The translations under genes and the position numbers were made by a program. A stretch of DNA of 6,434 nt from assembly GCA_947624425.1 (NCBI GenBank), contig CANQKG010000083.1:1-6434 (forward strand), written 5' to 3'. The stretch is from an uncultured Clostridia bacterium. Lineage in GTDB: Bacteria; Bacillota; Clostridia; Oscillospirales; Ruminococcaceae. This document shows, one piece after another, positions 1 through 5,734 of the stretch; positions within the stretch are counted from its first letter, which is position 1, and each line of letters starts with the position of its first letter. The notes below the pieces were generated by a model that was not told the origin of the DNA, made no database searches, and saw only the letters and a program-made list of their open reading frames with translations.

Positions 1-134
1 GGTGCCCTAAAAGACGATACCATACAGGGAATTTCTTTTCTGAAAGCAAATGGGTCATATCAATTGACATCGCAGATTTCCCACCAAAACCCGCCGGGCG
101 GAAAAGCGGCAAATTGGAGGAAGATGATAGAATT
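1..134. other. Unresolved left edge with no assignable gene
   Basis: No gene can be assigned here. On the plus strand, frame 1 is open from the edge to a TAG at 172-174, and frame 3 is open from the edge to a TGA at 249-251. On the minus strand an ATG at 70-68 opens a frame that runs off the left edge (about 23 codons, weak ribosome site). The three readings overlap and cannot all be real. Frame 3 would run through the promoter and start of the next gene, which argues against it. A short GC-rich inverted repeat (CCGCC/GGCGG, about 91-102) lacks a plus-strand T-tract. The stretch probably holds the end or beginning of a neighbouring gene plus spacer. Confidence 0.3.
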
Positions 135-171
135 ATCTTGCAATTCTCAAAAAAATCTTGTAATTTTGAAA
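135..171 (+). repeat. Tandem direct repeat over the -35 box, putative regulator operator
   Basis: Two copies of a 17-base sequence begin exactly 20 bases apart: ATCTTGCAATTCTCAAA at 135-151 and ATCTTGTAATTTTGAAA at 155-171 (14 of 17 identical). The second copy contains the -35 hexamer at 158-163. A 20-bp period is about two helical turns, so two proteins could bind on the same face. The obvious candidate ligand is the Xre-type protein encoded immediately downstream, giving autorepression. The repeat is seen directly; the operator role and the ligand are inferred. Confidence 0.55.
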
Positions 172-186
172 TAGATGTGCTATCAT
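158..186 (+). promoter_or_regulatory. Sigma-A promoter of the four-gene operon
   Basis: The -35 box is TTGTAA at 158-163 and the -10 box is TATCAT at 181-186, with a 17-base spacer. A TGC directly before the -10 makes an extended -10 element. Transcription would start near 193, leaving a leader of about 20 bases that contains the Shine-Dalgarno AGGGAGG at 201-207. No other comparably good promoter was noticed in the very short gaps between the downstream genes, so this probably drives the whole operon. Confidence 0.7.
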
Positions 187-214
187 ACCACTATACAAGC
201 AGGGAGGCGATCAA

Positions 215-439
215 GTGGCTGTCAGTTATCACAAGCTTTGGAAAATGCTGATAGATAAAAATCTGAACAAGACCGAGCTGACCCGTCTTGCGGGGATCAG
301 CACAAACGCCATGGCAAAGCTCGGACGGAACGAGGACGTTCGGGTAAAAACGCTGGAAAAGCTGTGTACGACTCTTGACTGCAATTTAGATGACATTGTG
401 GAGTTCATACCGGAAGAAAAAGCAAAGAAAGGGGATTGA
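215..439 (+). CDS. Small Xre/Cro-CI-type helix-turn-helix regulator
   Basis: This encodes a 74-residue DNA-binding protein of the single-domain Cro/CI type common in Firmicutes (the HTH_26/YozG-like group, by recall). Residues 5-15 form the first helix. The helix-turn-helix covers about 18-37 (NKTELTRLAGIS, then the recognition helix TNAMAKLG). Residues 44-64 match the usual LEKLCTTLDCNLDDIVEF tail of this group. There is no ligand or dimer domain beyond a short charged tail. The start is GTG at 215, with AGGGAGG seven bases upstream. It is the first gene of the operon and ends two bases before the protease start, so the two are probably translationally coupled. The repeats over its promoter suggest that it represses its own operon. 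The family assignment is firm; the regulatory target is inferred. Confidence 0.9.
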   Translation: MAVSYHKLWKMLIDKNLNKTELTRLAGISTNAMAKLGRNEDVRVKTLEKLCTTLDCNLDDIVEFIPEEKAKKGD

Positions 440-441
440 CC

Positions 442-2808
442 GTGTTATACGATCCTGCATTTTATGTTCATGAGCTGGACAAAAGAGCGCTGGACGCCAT
501 GAATGCTTTTCCGAAATTTGTAAAGCTAAAGGAAGCCTATATTGCCAATGTAGACGAAAAGGCAGTAAAAATCGAGCTTCTTTCTAAAACCATTCGGATC
601 ACCGACAAGCAGTTTTCGAAAATATATGAGCTTCTGCCGCCGATCTGCGATAAGCTGGGGATCGCCGTACCGGAAATTTACTATGAGAAATCCAGGCAGA
701 TGAACGCCTATACCGTCGGCTCCGTCAATCCTCTGATCTGCGTTACATCGAGATTGGTAAACGAGCTGCCGCCGGAGCTGGTCGGCACTGTGTTGGCGCA
801 TGAGTGCGGTCATATTGCCTGCAAGCATTACCTGTATCACGCCATGGCATCCCAGCTGAAAGACGGGATTGAGAACAGCCCGTTATCCCTGATACCGGCA
901 ATTCGCAGATATGTAACGCCTACTCTCGTGAGCGCACTTCACTTTTGGTATCGCTGCAGTGAGCTGTCTGCCGACAGAGCGGCGGTTCTCTGTGACGGGG
1001 ATGCGGAGCATACCGTTGACCTTTTACTAAAGTTAAACGGGTACAAAAATATCAACCGTGAGGAGTTCCTGCGGCAGGCGGTGGATCTAAACGCCTATGT
1101 AAACGATTCCAAATCCAATAAGCTGATGGAGCTGATACTGGTACAGGACGAAACGCATCCGCTTCTTGCCACAAGAGCTTACGAGTGTTACGAATGGGCT
1201 AAATCCGAGCGATTTTCCGAACTGATGAACGGCACCTGTACCTTCGCACAGCAGAAACCGGAGCAGGAGGAGGTCATCTCCGCCGAGCTTTCGGCCGGCG
1301 AATCCGGGCAGCCGACCGATGTGGACGAATTAAACGCCGAGCTGGAGAGAGTGAACGCCGATCTGGAACGGTATGTTGCCAAAGCGGATCAAGCGGATTA
1401 CGCCTTTGCCGTTTTCAGCGGTCTGATGGCAGGAGCGATCGACAGCATTTTTGTGGGCGAATTCGATTTGGAGAAAGCAGATCAGTGGGGAAATGACAAA
1501 GCGAACGCCTTTGTGAAGAAGGTCGCCGAAACGCAGGGCTATCGTGGAACTACGACCGCCGGAGCAATCAGCAAGCTTGAAAGCTCTTTCGAGGTTGCGC
1601 AGGATAATGTCTGGAAAGGCGCGGCTATCGGCGTTGCTGCCAAAAACCATCATTTGGCGGATCTTGCCCATCATCCTACACCGCTCGGACTTGTTTCTGC
1701 AATGATGGTGCAATTTTTGAGAATCGGAACCTTTGTCAATCGTGACGGTGAGTGGCATTTTTTGCCGGTGAAGACTTCGGCAAAAGATATGGTAGAAATT
1801 TTGGCGCCGGCAGCGATCACCGGTATTCTGAATTGGCTTGCGGCACTGGCGGAGAACAAGTATGAAAGCAGTCGGGAAACGGAAATTCCGAAATCGCTTC
1901 ACCGGTTGCTTCATCTTGCGGCTTCCACTCCCATGCTGGTTGAAGTGGCAAAATGTGCGGATCGTTGGTTGGGGCATTTGGTCAGCGATATGGACGGTTC
2001 TAAAAAAACGCCCGGAGCGGGCATGGGGATTCCCGGTGTGTTTATTTCTCTGCTTTATGAGCTTTCGGCATTGCCCATCCTGAAAAACACCGACTTGCCG
2101 AGGTTTGTAGATCAACTCTACGAGAGGCAAAAAATCGATCTGCGTCATGAAATCCCGCTTTACAAGGCTGCCGGAAAGCAACTGATCCCCGTTGCTTTTA
2201 ATGAGATTTTAGTTCGGCTGGGCTACTTTTTAACACATTTTTTAGAAGAAATTGTCACCCAGGAGAAAATGGACGATATACGGTGGAATCGGGTGATTCC
2301 CTTTCACAACCGAACGGTCGATCGTATGCTGACCGTCTCGACCATGACCTTCTCGTTTGCCGATACTGCCGATGCCGCTATCCGCGCCGCCGTGGAATCC
2401 GGTGCGAATTGGGTTTTGTTTTCGGGCAGATTTGTCACCCGGTTTAATTATGTCGGGGCCGGCAGGGCGGCGGTGGCGATCGTAAAGGAGATTTCCGCCG
2501 AACGGAAGGAAACACAGTTCATCCATGAAAAAATGATCCTGTCCGAAAAAAAGGCGGCGCTTTTCCTCGGCGACCTGCAAACATTCAAAGCACGGCTGGA
2601 GGAAAAGGTCACAAACTATCTTGCGGAGGATATTTCCGCCTTTCTGGCAGGATTTGACGAGATCGGGCAGGGACTTGCCGCGGGCGATTCCGATCTGGTC
2701 ATCCACGGGAATATCCGGATCTGGAAGGTACTCGGCAGAGAGCCGCAGTTTACAGATCAAAAGGAATTCGATGAGCTGATGGAATCGGAGCTGCCGCTCA
2801 AATTATAG
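442..2808 (+). CDS. M48-type zinc metalloprotease fused to a large uncharacterised C-terminal region
   Basis: This encodes a 788-residue protein with GTG at 442 as the best start. AAAGGGG at 428-434 lies seven bases upstream of that GTG, but only one base from an in-frame TTG at 436. Residues about 1-255 are an M48-family (HtpX/Ste24-like) peptidase. The zinc motif is H120-E-C-G-H124, the third ligand is E174 in the SELSADR motif, and a conserved HP lies near 239. The active site therefore looks intact. Residues about 258-318 are an acidic linker and a short coiled coil. Residues about 320-690 are a helical region with recognisable blocks: AIDSIFVGEF (334-343), KNHHLADLAHHPTPLG (401-416), and a late segment FHNRTVDRMLTVSTMTF through NYVGAGRAAVAI. 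From memory this region resembles stand-alone hypothetical proteins of Firmicutes, but this is unverified. No signal peptide or clear membrane helix is visible, so the protein is probably cytosolic or recruited by a partner. A Shine-Dalgarno for the next gene follows at once. The substrate is unknown. Confidence 0.85.
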   Translation: MLYDPAFYVHELDKRALDAMNAFPKFVKLKEAYIANVDEKAVKIELLSKTIRITDKQFSKIYELLPPICDKLGIAVPEIYYEKSRQMNAYTVGSVNPLICVTSRLVNELPPELVGTVLAHECGHIACKHYLYHAMASQLKDGIENSPLSLIPAIRRYVTPTLVSALHFWYRCSELSADRAAVLCDGDAEHTVDLLLKLNGYKNINREEFLRQAVDLNAYVNDSKSNKLMELILVQDETHPLLATRAYECYEWAKSERFSELMNGTCTFAQQKPEQEEVISAELSAGESGQPTDVDELNAELERVNADLERYVAKADQADYAFAVFSGLMAGAIDSIFVGEFDLEKADQWGNDKANAFVKKVAETQGYRGTTTAGAISKLESSFEVAQDNVWKGAAIGVAAKNHHLADLAHHPTPLGLVSAMMVQFLRIGTFVNRDGEWHFLPVKTSAKDMVEILAPAAITGILNWLAALAENKYESSRETEIPKSLHRLLHLAASTPMLVEVAKCADRWLGHLVSDMDGSKKTPGAGMGIPGVFISLLYELSALPILKNTDLPRFVDQLYERQKIDLRHEIPLYKAAGKQLIPVAFNEILVRLGYFLTHFLEEIVTQEKMDDIRWNRVIPFHNRTVDRMLTVSTMTFSFADTADAAIRAAVESGANWVLFSGRFVTRFNYVGAGRAAVAIVKEISAERKETQFIHEKMILSEKKAALFLGDLQTFKARLEEKVTNYLAEDISAFLAGFDEIGQGLAAGDSDLVIHGNIRIWKVLGREPQFTDQKEFDELMESELPLKL

Positions 2809-2823
2809 AAAGGGGAGGCTCAT

Positions 2824-3588
2824 ATGCCGAAAAAGGATTTCGGGAAAGAGGTGCGGGATTCCCTGCAGGACAAGGTGAATGCCGTTCGTCAAAAGGTCGG
2901 CCATATCGATGCCGCCGAGGTCAAGGAGAATATCCGCGGTGCCTTTGAAACGGTAAAGGATAAGGTCGCCGAGACCGGCGGCAAGGCAAACGCGCAGATG
3001 AAAAAATGGCTGCAAAAGGAGGAAGCCCCGCAGGAGCGTCCCGATGGCGTTTCCGTCCAAAATGCGCTGAAAATCATCTATTATCTGATGGCGGCGGACG
3101 GCGAAATTTTTCACGGTGAGGAGGAAAAGTTCGACGCGATCGGCAAGGAGCTTGATCCCGACTTCGCACAGACCAAAACGGCTGTTGTGGACGAGTGCAA
3201 AGCAAGGCTCTCGCTTGGGGCAGAGACCTATGGGGACGTTCTGCGCGCAGGCGTCGATTATGCGCTCTCTTCTGCCGACCAAACCGAAGACACGTTCATT
3301 TCGCCGAAGCTGCTGGTGTGGGATCTGCTGACGGTCGCCTACAGCGACGAGAACTGCGATGAGGCGGAGCAGAGCCTGATCGATCATGCGGCAAAACGGC
3401 TCAAGGTGGACAAAGCGATCTATTTGGAACTGCAAAGCAGTATTCTCTCGATGCTGGACCTGGAAAAAGAACTTGCCTGGATCAAAACCACCGATCGCCC
3501 TTATCTGACCATCGAAGCACATGTCAATGAGATCAATAAGCGAAAAACGGCGATCATGGAAAGCGTTGCTGCGCTGATTGCGTTATAG
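2824..3588 (+). CDS. TerB-like acidic helical protein
   Basis: This encodes a 254-residue soluble protein that is probably all helical. Residues 1-65 are a lysine/glutamate-rich amphipathic helix (repeats such as DKVNAVRQKV and VKDKVAETGG) that could lie on a membrane or partner. Residues about 78-215 have TerB-like features: two helices bearing acidic motifs, A90-A-D-G-E94 followed by HGEEEKF, and A172-Y-S-D-E-N-C-D-E180. In TerB-family domains such acidic positions are linked to metal binding and membrane-associated stress complexes. The C-terminal 40 residues are a charged helix. The start is ATG 2824, with GGGGAGG five bases upstream and 15 bases after the protease stop. By analogy the likely role is adaptor or sensor between the protease and the membrane protein. 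Similarity to TerB is motif-level only and no other ter gene is present. Confidence 0.7.
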   Translation: MPKKDFGKEVRDSLQDKVNAVRQKVGHIDAAEVKENIRGAFETVKDKVAETGGKANAQMKKWLQKEEAPQERPDGVSVQNALKIIYYLMAADGEIFHGEEEKFDAIGKELDPDFAQTKTAVVDECKARLSLGAETYGDVLRAGVDYALSSADQTEDTFISPKLLVWDLLTVAYSDENCDEAEQSLIDHAAKRLKVDKAIYLELQSSILSMLDLEKELAWIKTTDRPYLTIEAHVNEINKRKTAIMESVAALIAL

Positions 3589-3599
3589 GAGGGAAAAGT

Positions 3600-4619
3600 A
3601 TGCCGCTGCCTGTTTTGTTTATCGGGATCGGAGTTGCCGCCGCAACGGGCGGACTGGGGATCGGAAAGGGTGTCAAAGCCGGTGTGGATTTTCATGCGGC
3701 GAAGGACGCCAATCAATCCGCCAATGATTTGATCGAGGTCTCTACCGCCCGGATCAATGCCGAACGGCTTGCCTGCGGGACTGCGCTTAGTAATTTGGGA
3801 GAGGAAAAGCTGTTTGTCCTCAACCACACGATCGATGAATTTCTGGAGACATTCACAAAGATCAAGAATGTGGATTTTGAAAATTCCGAAGGGCTGGATG
3901 AATTAAAGAAGCTGCATTTGGACGAGCATACTTTTGTGGAGCTGAAAACGATGGTCAACTTTGCCGGTTCCCTTGCGGGAGGCGCCGCCGCCGGTACGGT
4001 GGGCGGAGCTTTGGCGGCCTTCGGCGCATACGGAGCGGCGCAGGCATTGGCGTGCGCGTCCACCGGGACGGCGATCGCGTCCTTGAGCGGCGCGGCGGCG
4101 ACCAATGCAACGCTTGCCTTTTTCGGCGGCGGCTCGCTGGCAGCCGGAGGACTTGGAATGGCAGGCGGCGCCGTTGTGCTGGGCGGTCTGGTCGCCGGAC
4201 CGGCTTTGCTGGTCATGGGGCTTGTGGCAGGTCATGCCGCCAAAAAGGAGCTTGAACAGGCGCGCACCAATCTGGCGGAGGCGACCCAGGTTGCCGCCCA
4301 GCTGGATACGGCGTCCTTGCAGTGTGAGACCATTCGCAGAAGAACCTATATGTTCTATCATCTGCTGGCGCGTCTGGACGCTTATTTCCTCCCCCTGATC
4401 TTTCAGATGGAGGACGTCTTCCAAACGGAAGGCGACGATTACCGCAGCTACAGCGACGACGCCAAAAAGGTGATCGCCTCTGCGGCGAGTATTGCAGTGT
4501 CAATCAAATCCGTTTTGGATACCCCTCTTTTGACCGATGACGGACTGCTTACCGAGGACTCCGGCAAAACCGTGTCCGGCATAGAGGGATTTTTGAAACA
4601 TATGAAAATCCATATCTGA
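3600..4619 (+). CDS. Glycine/alanine-rich membrane protein (glycine-zipper type), unknown function
   Basis: This encodes a 339-residue protein. Residues about 4-21 form a short glycine-rich hydrophobic segment (VLFIGIGVAAATGGLGIG). Residues 25-118 are a charged helical region that may be coiled. Residues about 120-213 are an almost uncharged Gly/Ala block with regular small-xxx-small spacing, containing STGTAIASLSGAAATNATLA (154-173), FFGGGSLAAGGLGMAGG and VVLGGLVAGPALLVMGLVAG. This is enough for several tightly packed membrane helices or a hairpin. A helical tail follows, with a basic RRR near 246-248 and an acidic stretch about 271-282. From memory, this STGTAIASLSGAAATNATLA core recurs in hypothetical proteins of many bacteria; no function is recalled. 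The start is ATG 3600, with AGGAGGG overlapping the previous stop codon (six-base spacing), so translation is probably coupled. It is the last gene of the operon and a candidate membrane anchor or effector. Confidence 0.8.
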   Translation: MPLPVLFIGIGVAAATGGLGIGKGVKAGVDFHAAKDANQSANDLIEVSTARINAERLACGTALSNLGEEKLFVLNHTIDEFLETFTKIKNVDFENSEGLDELKKLHLDEHTFVELKTMVNFAGSLAGGAAAGTVGGALAAFGAYGAAQALACASTGTAIASLSGAAATNATLAFFGGGSLAAGGLGMAGGAVVLGGLVAGPALLVMGLVAGHAAKKELEQARTNLAEATQVAAQLDTASLQCETIRRRTYMFYHLLARLDAYFLPLIFQMEDVFQTEGDDYRSYSDDAKKVIASAASIAVSIKSVLDTPLLTDDGLLTEDSGKTVSGIEGFLKHMKIHI

Positions 4620-4752
4620 CGTCCGCCTTCTGTGTTCCCGACGTCGGCTGCGCCGGAAACCGCGCTCTGGGTGTTTCCACAAAGCAACCGAAAAGCGCTG
4701 CGCCCGGCTCCGGGTGAATAATCCCGTTATCGGCACTCGCCACAAGTGCGCA
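4620..4752. other. Untranslated spacer between convergent genes
   Basis: The roughly 130 bases between the operon's last stop codon and the terminator contain no convincing gene. A perfect 10-base palindrome, CCGACGTCGG, lies at 4638-4647. Its core GACGTC also occurs at 4618-4623, over the stop codon, so the two could pair in RNA. A weaker GCACT/AGTGC pair sits around 4733-4749. None is followed by a T-tract, so none is called a terminator. The spacer would form the long 3' untranslated end of the operon transcript. Confidence 0.45.
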
Positions 4753-4808
4753 TAAAAATTCCCTCCTGTAGTAGTTTCTTTCATTCTACCACAGGAGGGG
4801 CCTTTTTT
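4753..4808. terminator. Bidirectional intrinsic terminator
   Basis: The left arm CCCTCCTGTAGTAG (4761-4774) and right arm CTACCACAGGAGGG (4786-4799) form a 14-base stem around an 11-base loop. On the plus strand one A-C mismatch interrupts the stem, and TTTTTT at 4803-4808 follows. Read on the minus strand, the same position is a G-U pair and AATTTTTA follows (4760-4753). The element can therefore end both the operon from the left and lexA from the right. Confidence 0.88.
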
Positions 4809-4838
4809 CTATTGTCCGTTTTTACTGGACTTGTTCAC

Positions 4839-4860
4839 AACCGAAAAGGGGGTTTCGGTT
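4839..4860 (-). other. Hairpin overlapping the lexA stop codon
   Basis: AACCGAAA (4839-4846) and TTTCGGTT (4853-4860) form a perfect 8-bp stem with a six-base loop. The stem takes in two bases of the lexA TAA stop (4861-4859). Neither side carries a T-tract, so it is unlikely to terminate on its own. It may stabilise the lexA message 3' end or assist the terminator 40 bases further downstream. Confidence 0.45.
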
Positions 4861-5440
4861 ATTCCTCGTAATACCGCAGGGAGGCGATCACCTTGCCGAG
4901 GATCGCCACGTCCTCCGAGGCGTAAAACGGCTCCATATGGTCGTTTTCGGGAACCAGCCGAAGGCGGTTTTTCTCATGATAGACCGTTTTGATGGTCGCT
5001 TCGTCCCCGATCATGGCAACGGCGATCTCCCCGTCGCGCACATCGGGCATTTTGCGGACGATCACCACGTCGCCGTCGAGGATCCCGGCGTTTATCATGC
5101 TTTCACCCCGCACACGGAGCGCAAACATATCTTCGCCGCCGCCCCGCAGTCCCGAAAAGGTGACATACCCTTCGATCGACTCGATCGCGGTGATCGGCAC
5201 GCCTGCCGCCACTCTGCCGACGATCGGCACCTGCGCCTGCCCGCCTGCGGGCAGCCGCACCGTGCGGTTGCTCCCGCTGTCCTTTTCGATATAGCCCTCC
5301 GCCGCCAGCTGGTTGAGGTGCCGGTGGACGGTGGAGGTGGATTTGATGCGGCACGCCGCCGCAATCTCTCGTACGGTCGGCGGGATATCGCCGTTTCTGC
5401 TTTGCAGGTACCGGTAAATTCTTTCAGACAGTGGATTCAT
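4859..5440 (-). CDS. lexA: LexA SOS repressor
   Basis: This encodes the 193-residue transcriptional repressor of the SOS DNA-damage response, which cleaves itself when RecA filaments form. Residues 1-65 are the winged helix-turn-helix (PPTVREIAAACRIKSTSTVHRHL recognition region). Residues about 71-193 are the S24-type latent peptidase. The cleavage bond is A79-G80 in GRVAAGVPI, the catalytic serine is S114 in RGESMINAG, and the catalytic lysine is K151 in EATIKTVY. All are intact and the length is typical. The start is ATG at 5440-5438, with GGAGG (5450-5446) five bases upstream. An in-frame ATG further upstream (5506) lies inside the promoter and is rejected. The gene is convergent with the protease operon and divergent from the SIS gene. 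Its SOS box indicates autoregulation. Confidence 0.96.
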   Translation of the reverse strand: MNPLSERIYRYLQSRNGDIPPTVREIAAACRIKSTSTVHRHLNQLAAEGYIEKDSGSNRTVRLPAGGQAQVPIVGRVAAGVPITAIESIEGYVTFSGLRGGGEDMFALRVRGESMINAGILDGDVVIVRKMPDVRDGEIAVAMIGDEATIKTVYHEKNRLRLVPENDHMEPFYASEDVAILGKVIASLRYYEE

Positions 5441-5457
5441 AAGCGCCTCCGGTGTCA

Positions 5458-5469
5458 AAACATTTGTTC
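5458..5469 (-). promoter_or_regulatory. LexA-binding SOS box of lexA
   Basis: The minus strand reads GAACAAATGTTT, which matches the Gram-positive SOS core GAAC-N4-GTTC at seven of eight fixed positions. It lies immediately downstream of the lexA -10 box, over the predicted transcription start, and about 18 bases before the start codon. Binding there would block initiation, the usual self-repression arrangement for lexA. Confidence 0.75.
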
Positions 5470-5477
5470 TTATTTTT

Positions 5478-5506
5478 ACTATACCACACTTCGTTTCGCT
5501 TTGCAA
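5478..5506 (-). promoter_or_regulatory. lexA promoter
   Basis: On the minus strand the -35 box is TTGCAA (5506-5501) and the -10 box is TATAGT (5483-5478), with a 17-base spacer and a TGG extended -10. Transcription would start near 5471, at the edge of the SOS box. Confidence 0.8.
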
Positions 5507-5614
5507 GTCCCTATTTTGCCGTTATCCGCCCTTAAAAACAGACCGATGCGGCTGTTCGCTTTTTGGACACATTCCGCCTCTTTTGTAGAAATCGCATAAT
5601 AATGGCAGAATGAC
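5507..5614. other. Spacer between divergent promoters
   Basis: This stretch of about 100 bases lies between the lexA -35 box and the palindrome upstream of the SIS gene. I see no gene, terminator or convincing promoter in it. Confidence 0.5.
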
Positions 5615-5629
5615 CTGAAAAAATTTCAG
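5615..5629. promoter_or_regulatory. Palindrome upstream of the SIS-gene promoter, putative operator
   Basis: CTGAAA-AAA-TTTCAG is a perfect 6-bp inverted repeat around three bases. It lies eight bases before the -35 box of the SIS gene. TGAAA-N-TTTCA type palindromes are used by several regulator families, including RpiR-type regulators of sugar-phosphate genes, which would suit the downstream product. The palindrome is seen directly; its role and the regulator are guesses. Confidence 0.4.
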
Positions 5630-5637
5630 TGAAAAAC

Positions 5638-5666
5638 TTGCAATTTCATCTGCGATTGTGTATACT
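5638..5666 (+). promoter_or_regulatory. Sigma-A promoter of the SIS-domain gene
   Basis: The -35 box TTGCAA (5638-5643) and the -10 box TATACT (5661-5666) are separated by 17 bases. The start of transcription would be near 5673, giving a leader of about 60 bases. The leader holds an inverted repeat CTGTG-CCGGT-CACAG (5676-5690) and the Shine-Dalgarno GGGAGG (5720-5725). Confidence 0.78.
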
Positions 5667-5734
5667 GTTACTAGCCTGTGCCGGTCACAGCATAAAGCTT
5701 TTCTGCCGAAAGTCAAAAAGGGAGGCGCAGATGC

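Noticed and set aside
88..105. Small GC-rich inverted repeat CCGCC-GGCGG as a terminator of an upstream gene
   Set aside because: The stem is short with almost no loop, and no T-run follows on the plus strand. On the minus strand only GTTTTGG follows.
326..343. GAAC-N6-GTTC inverted repeat inside the HTH gene, resembling an SOS box
   Set aside because: The Gram-positive LexA site has four, not six, central bases, and the repeat falls in codons for a conserved part of the HTH protein.
436..438. TTG at 436 as the start of the protease gene
   Set aside because: It lies one base after the Shine-Dalgarno, too close. GTG at 442 has a seven-base spacing.
1330..2181. Long minus-strand open frame opposite the protease fusion
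   Set aside because: Its composition (many Arg, Cys, His) is not protein-like and the plus-strand gene is supported by motifs and operon structure.
2824..3588. Possible full tellurite-resistance (ter) cluster
   Set aside because: Only a TerB-like protein is seen. No TerD/TerC-type genes are present in the window.
3713..4216. Long minus-strand open frame opposite the glycine/alanine-rich gene
   Set aside because: It is low-complexity Ala/Pro/Ser sequence expected as the shadow of GC-rich Gly/Ala codons, with no ribosome site or recognisable domain.
5441..5506. Upstream extension of LexA by 22 residues from an ATG at 5506
   Set aside because: It would place the start inside the promoter and SOS box, lacks a ribosome site, and adds residues absent from typical LexA. 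ATG 5440 has a good Shine-Dalgarno.
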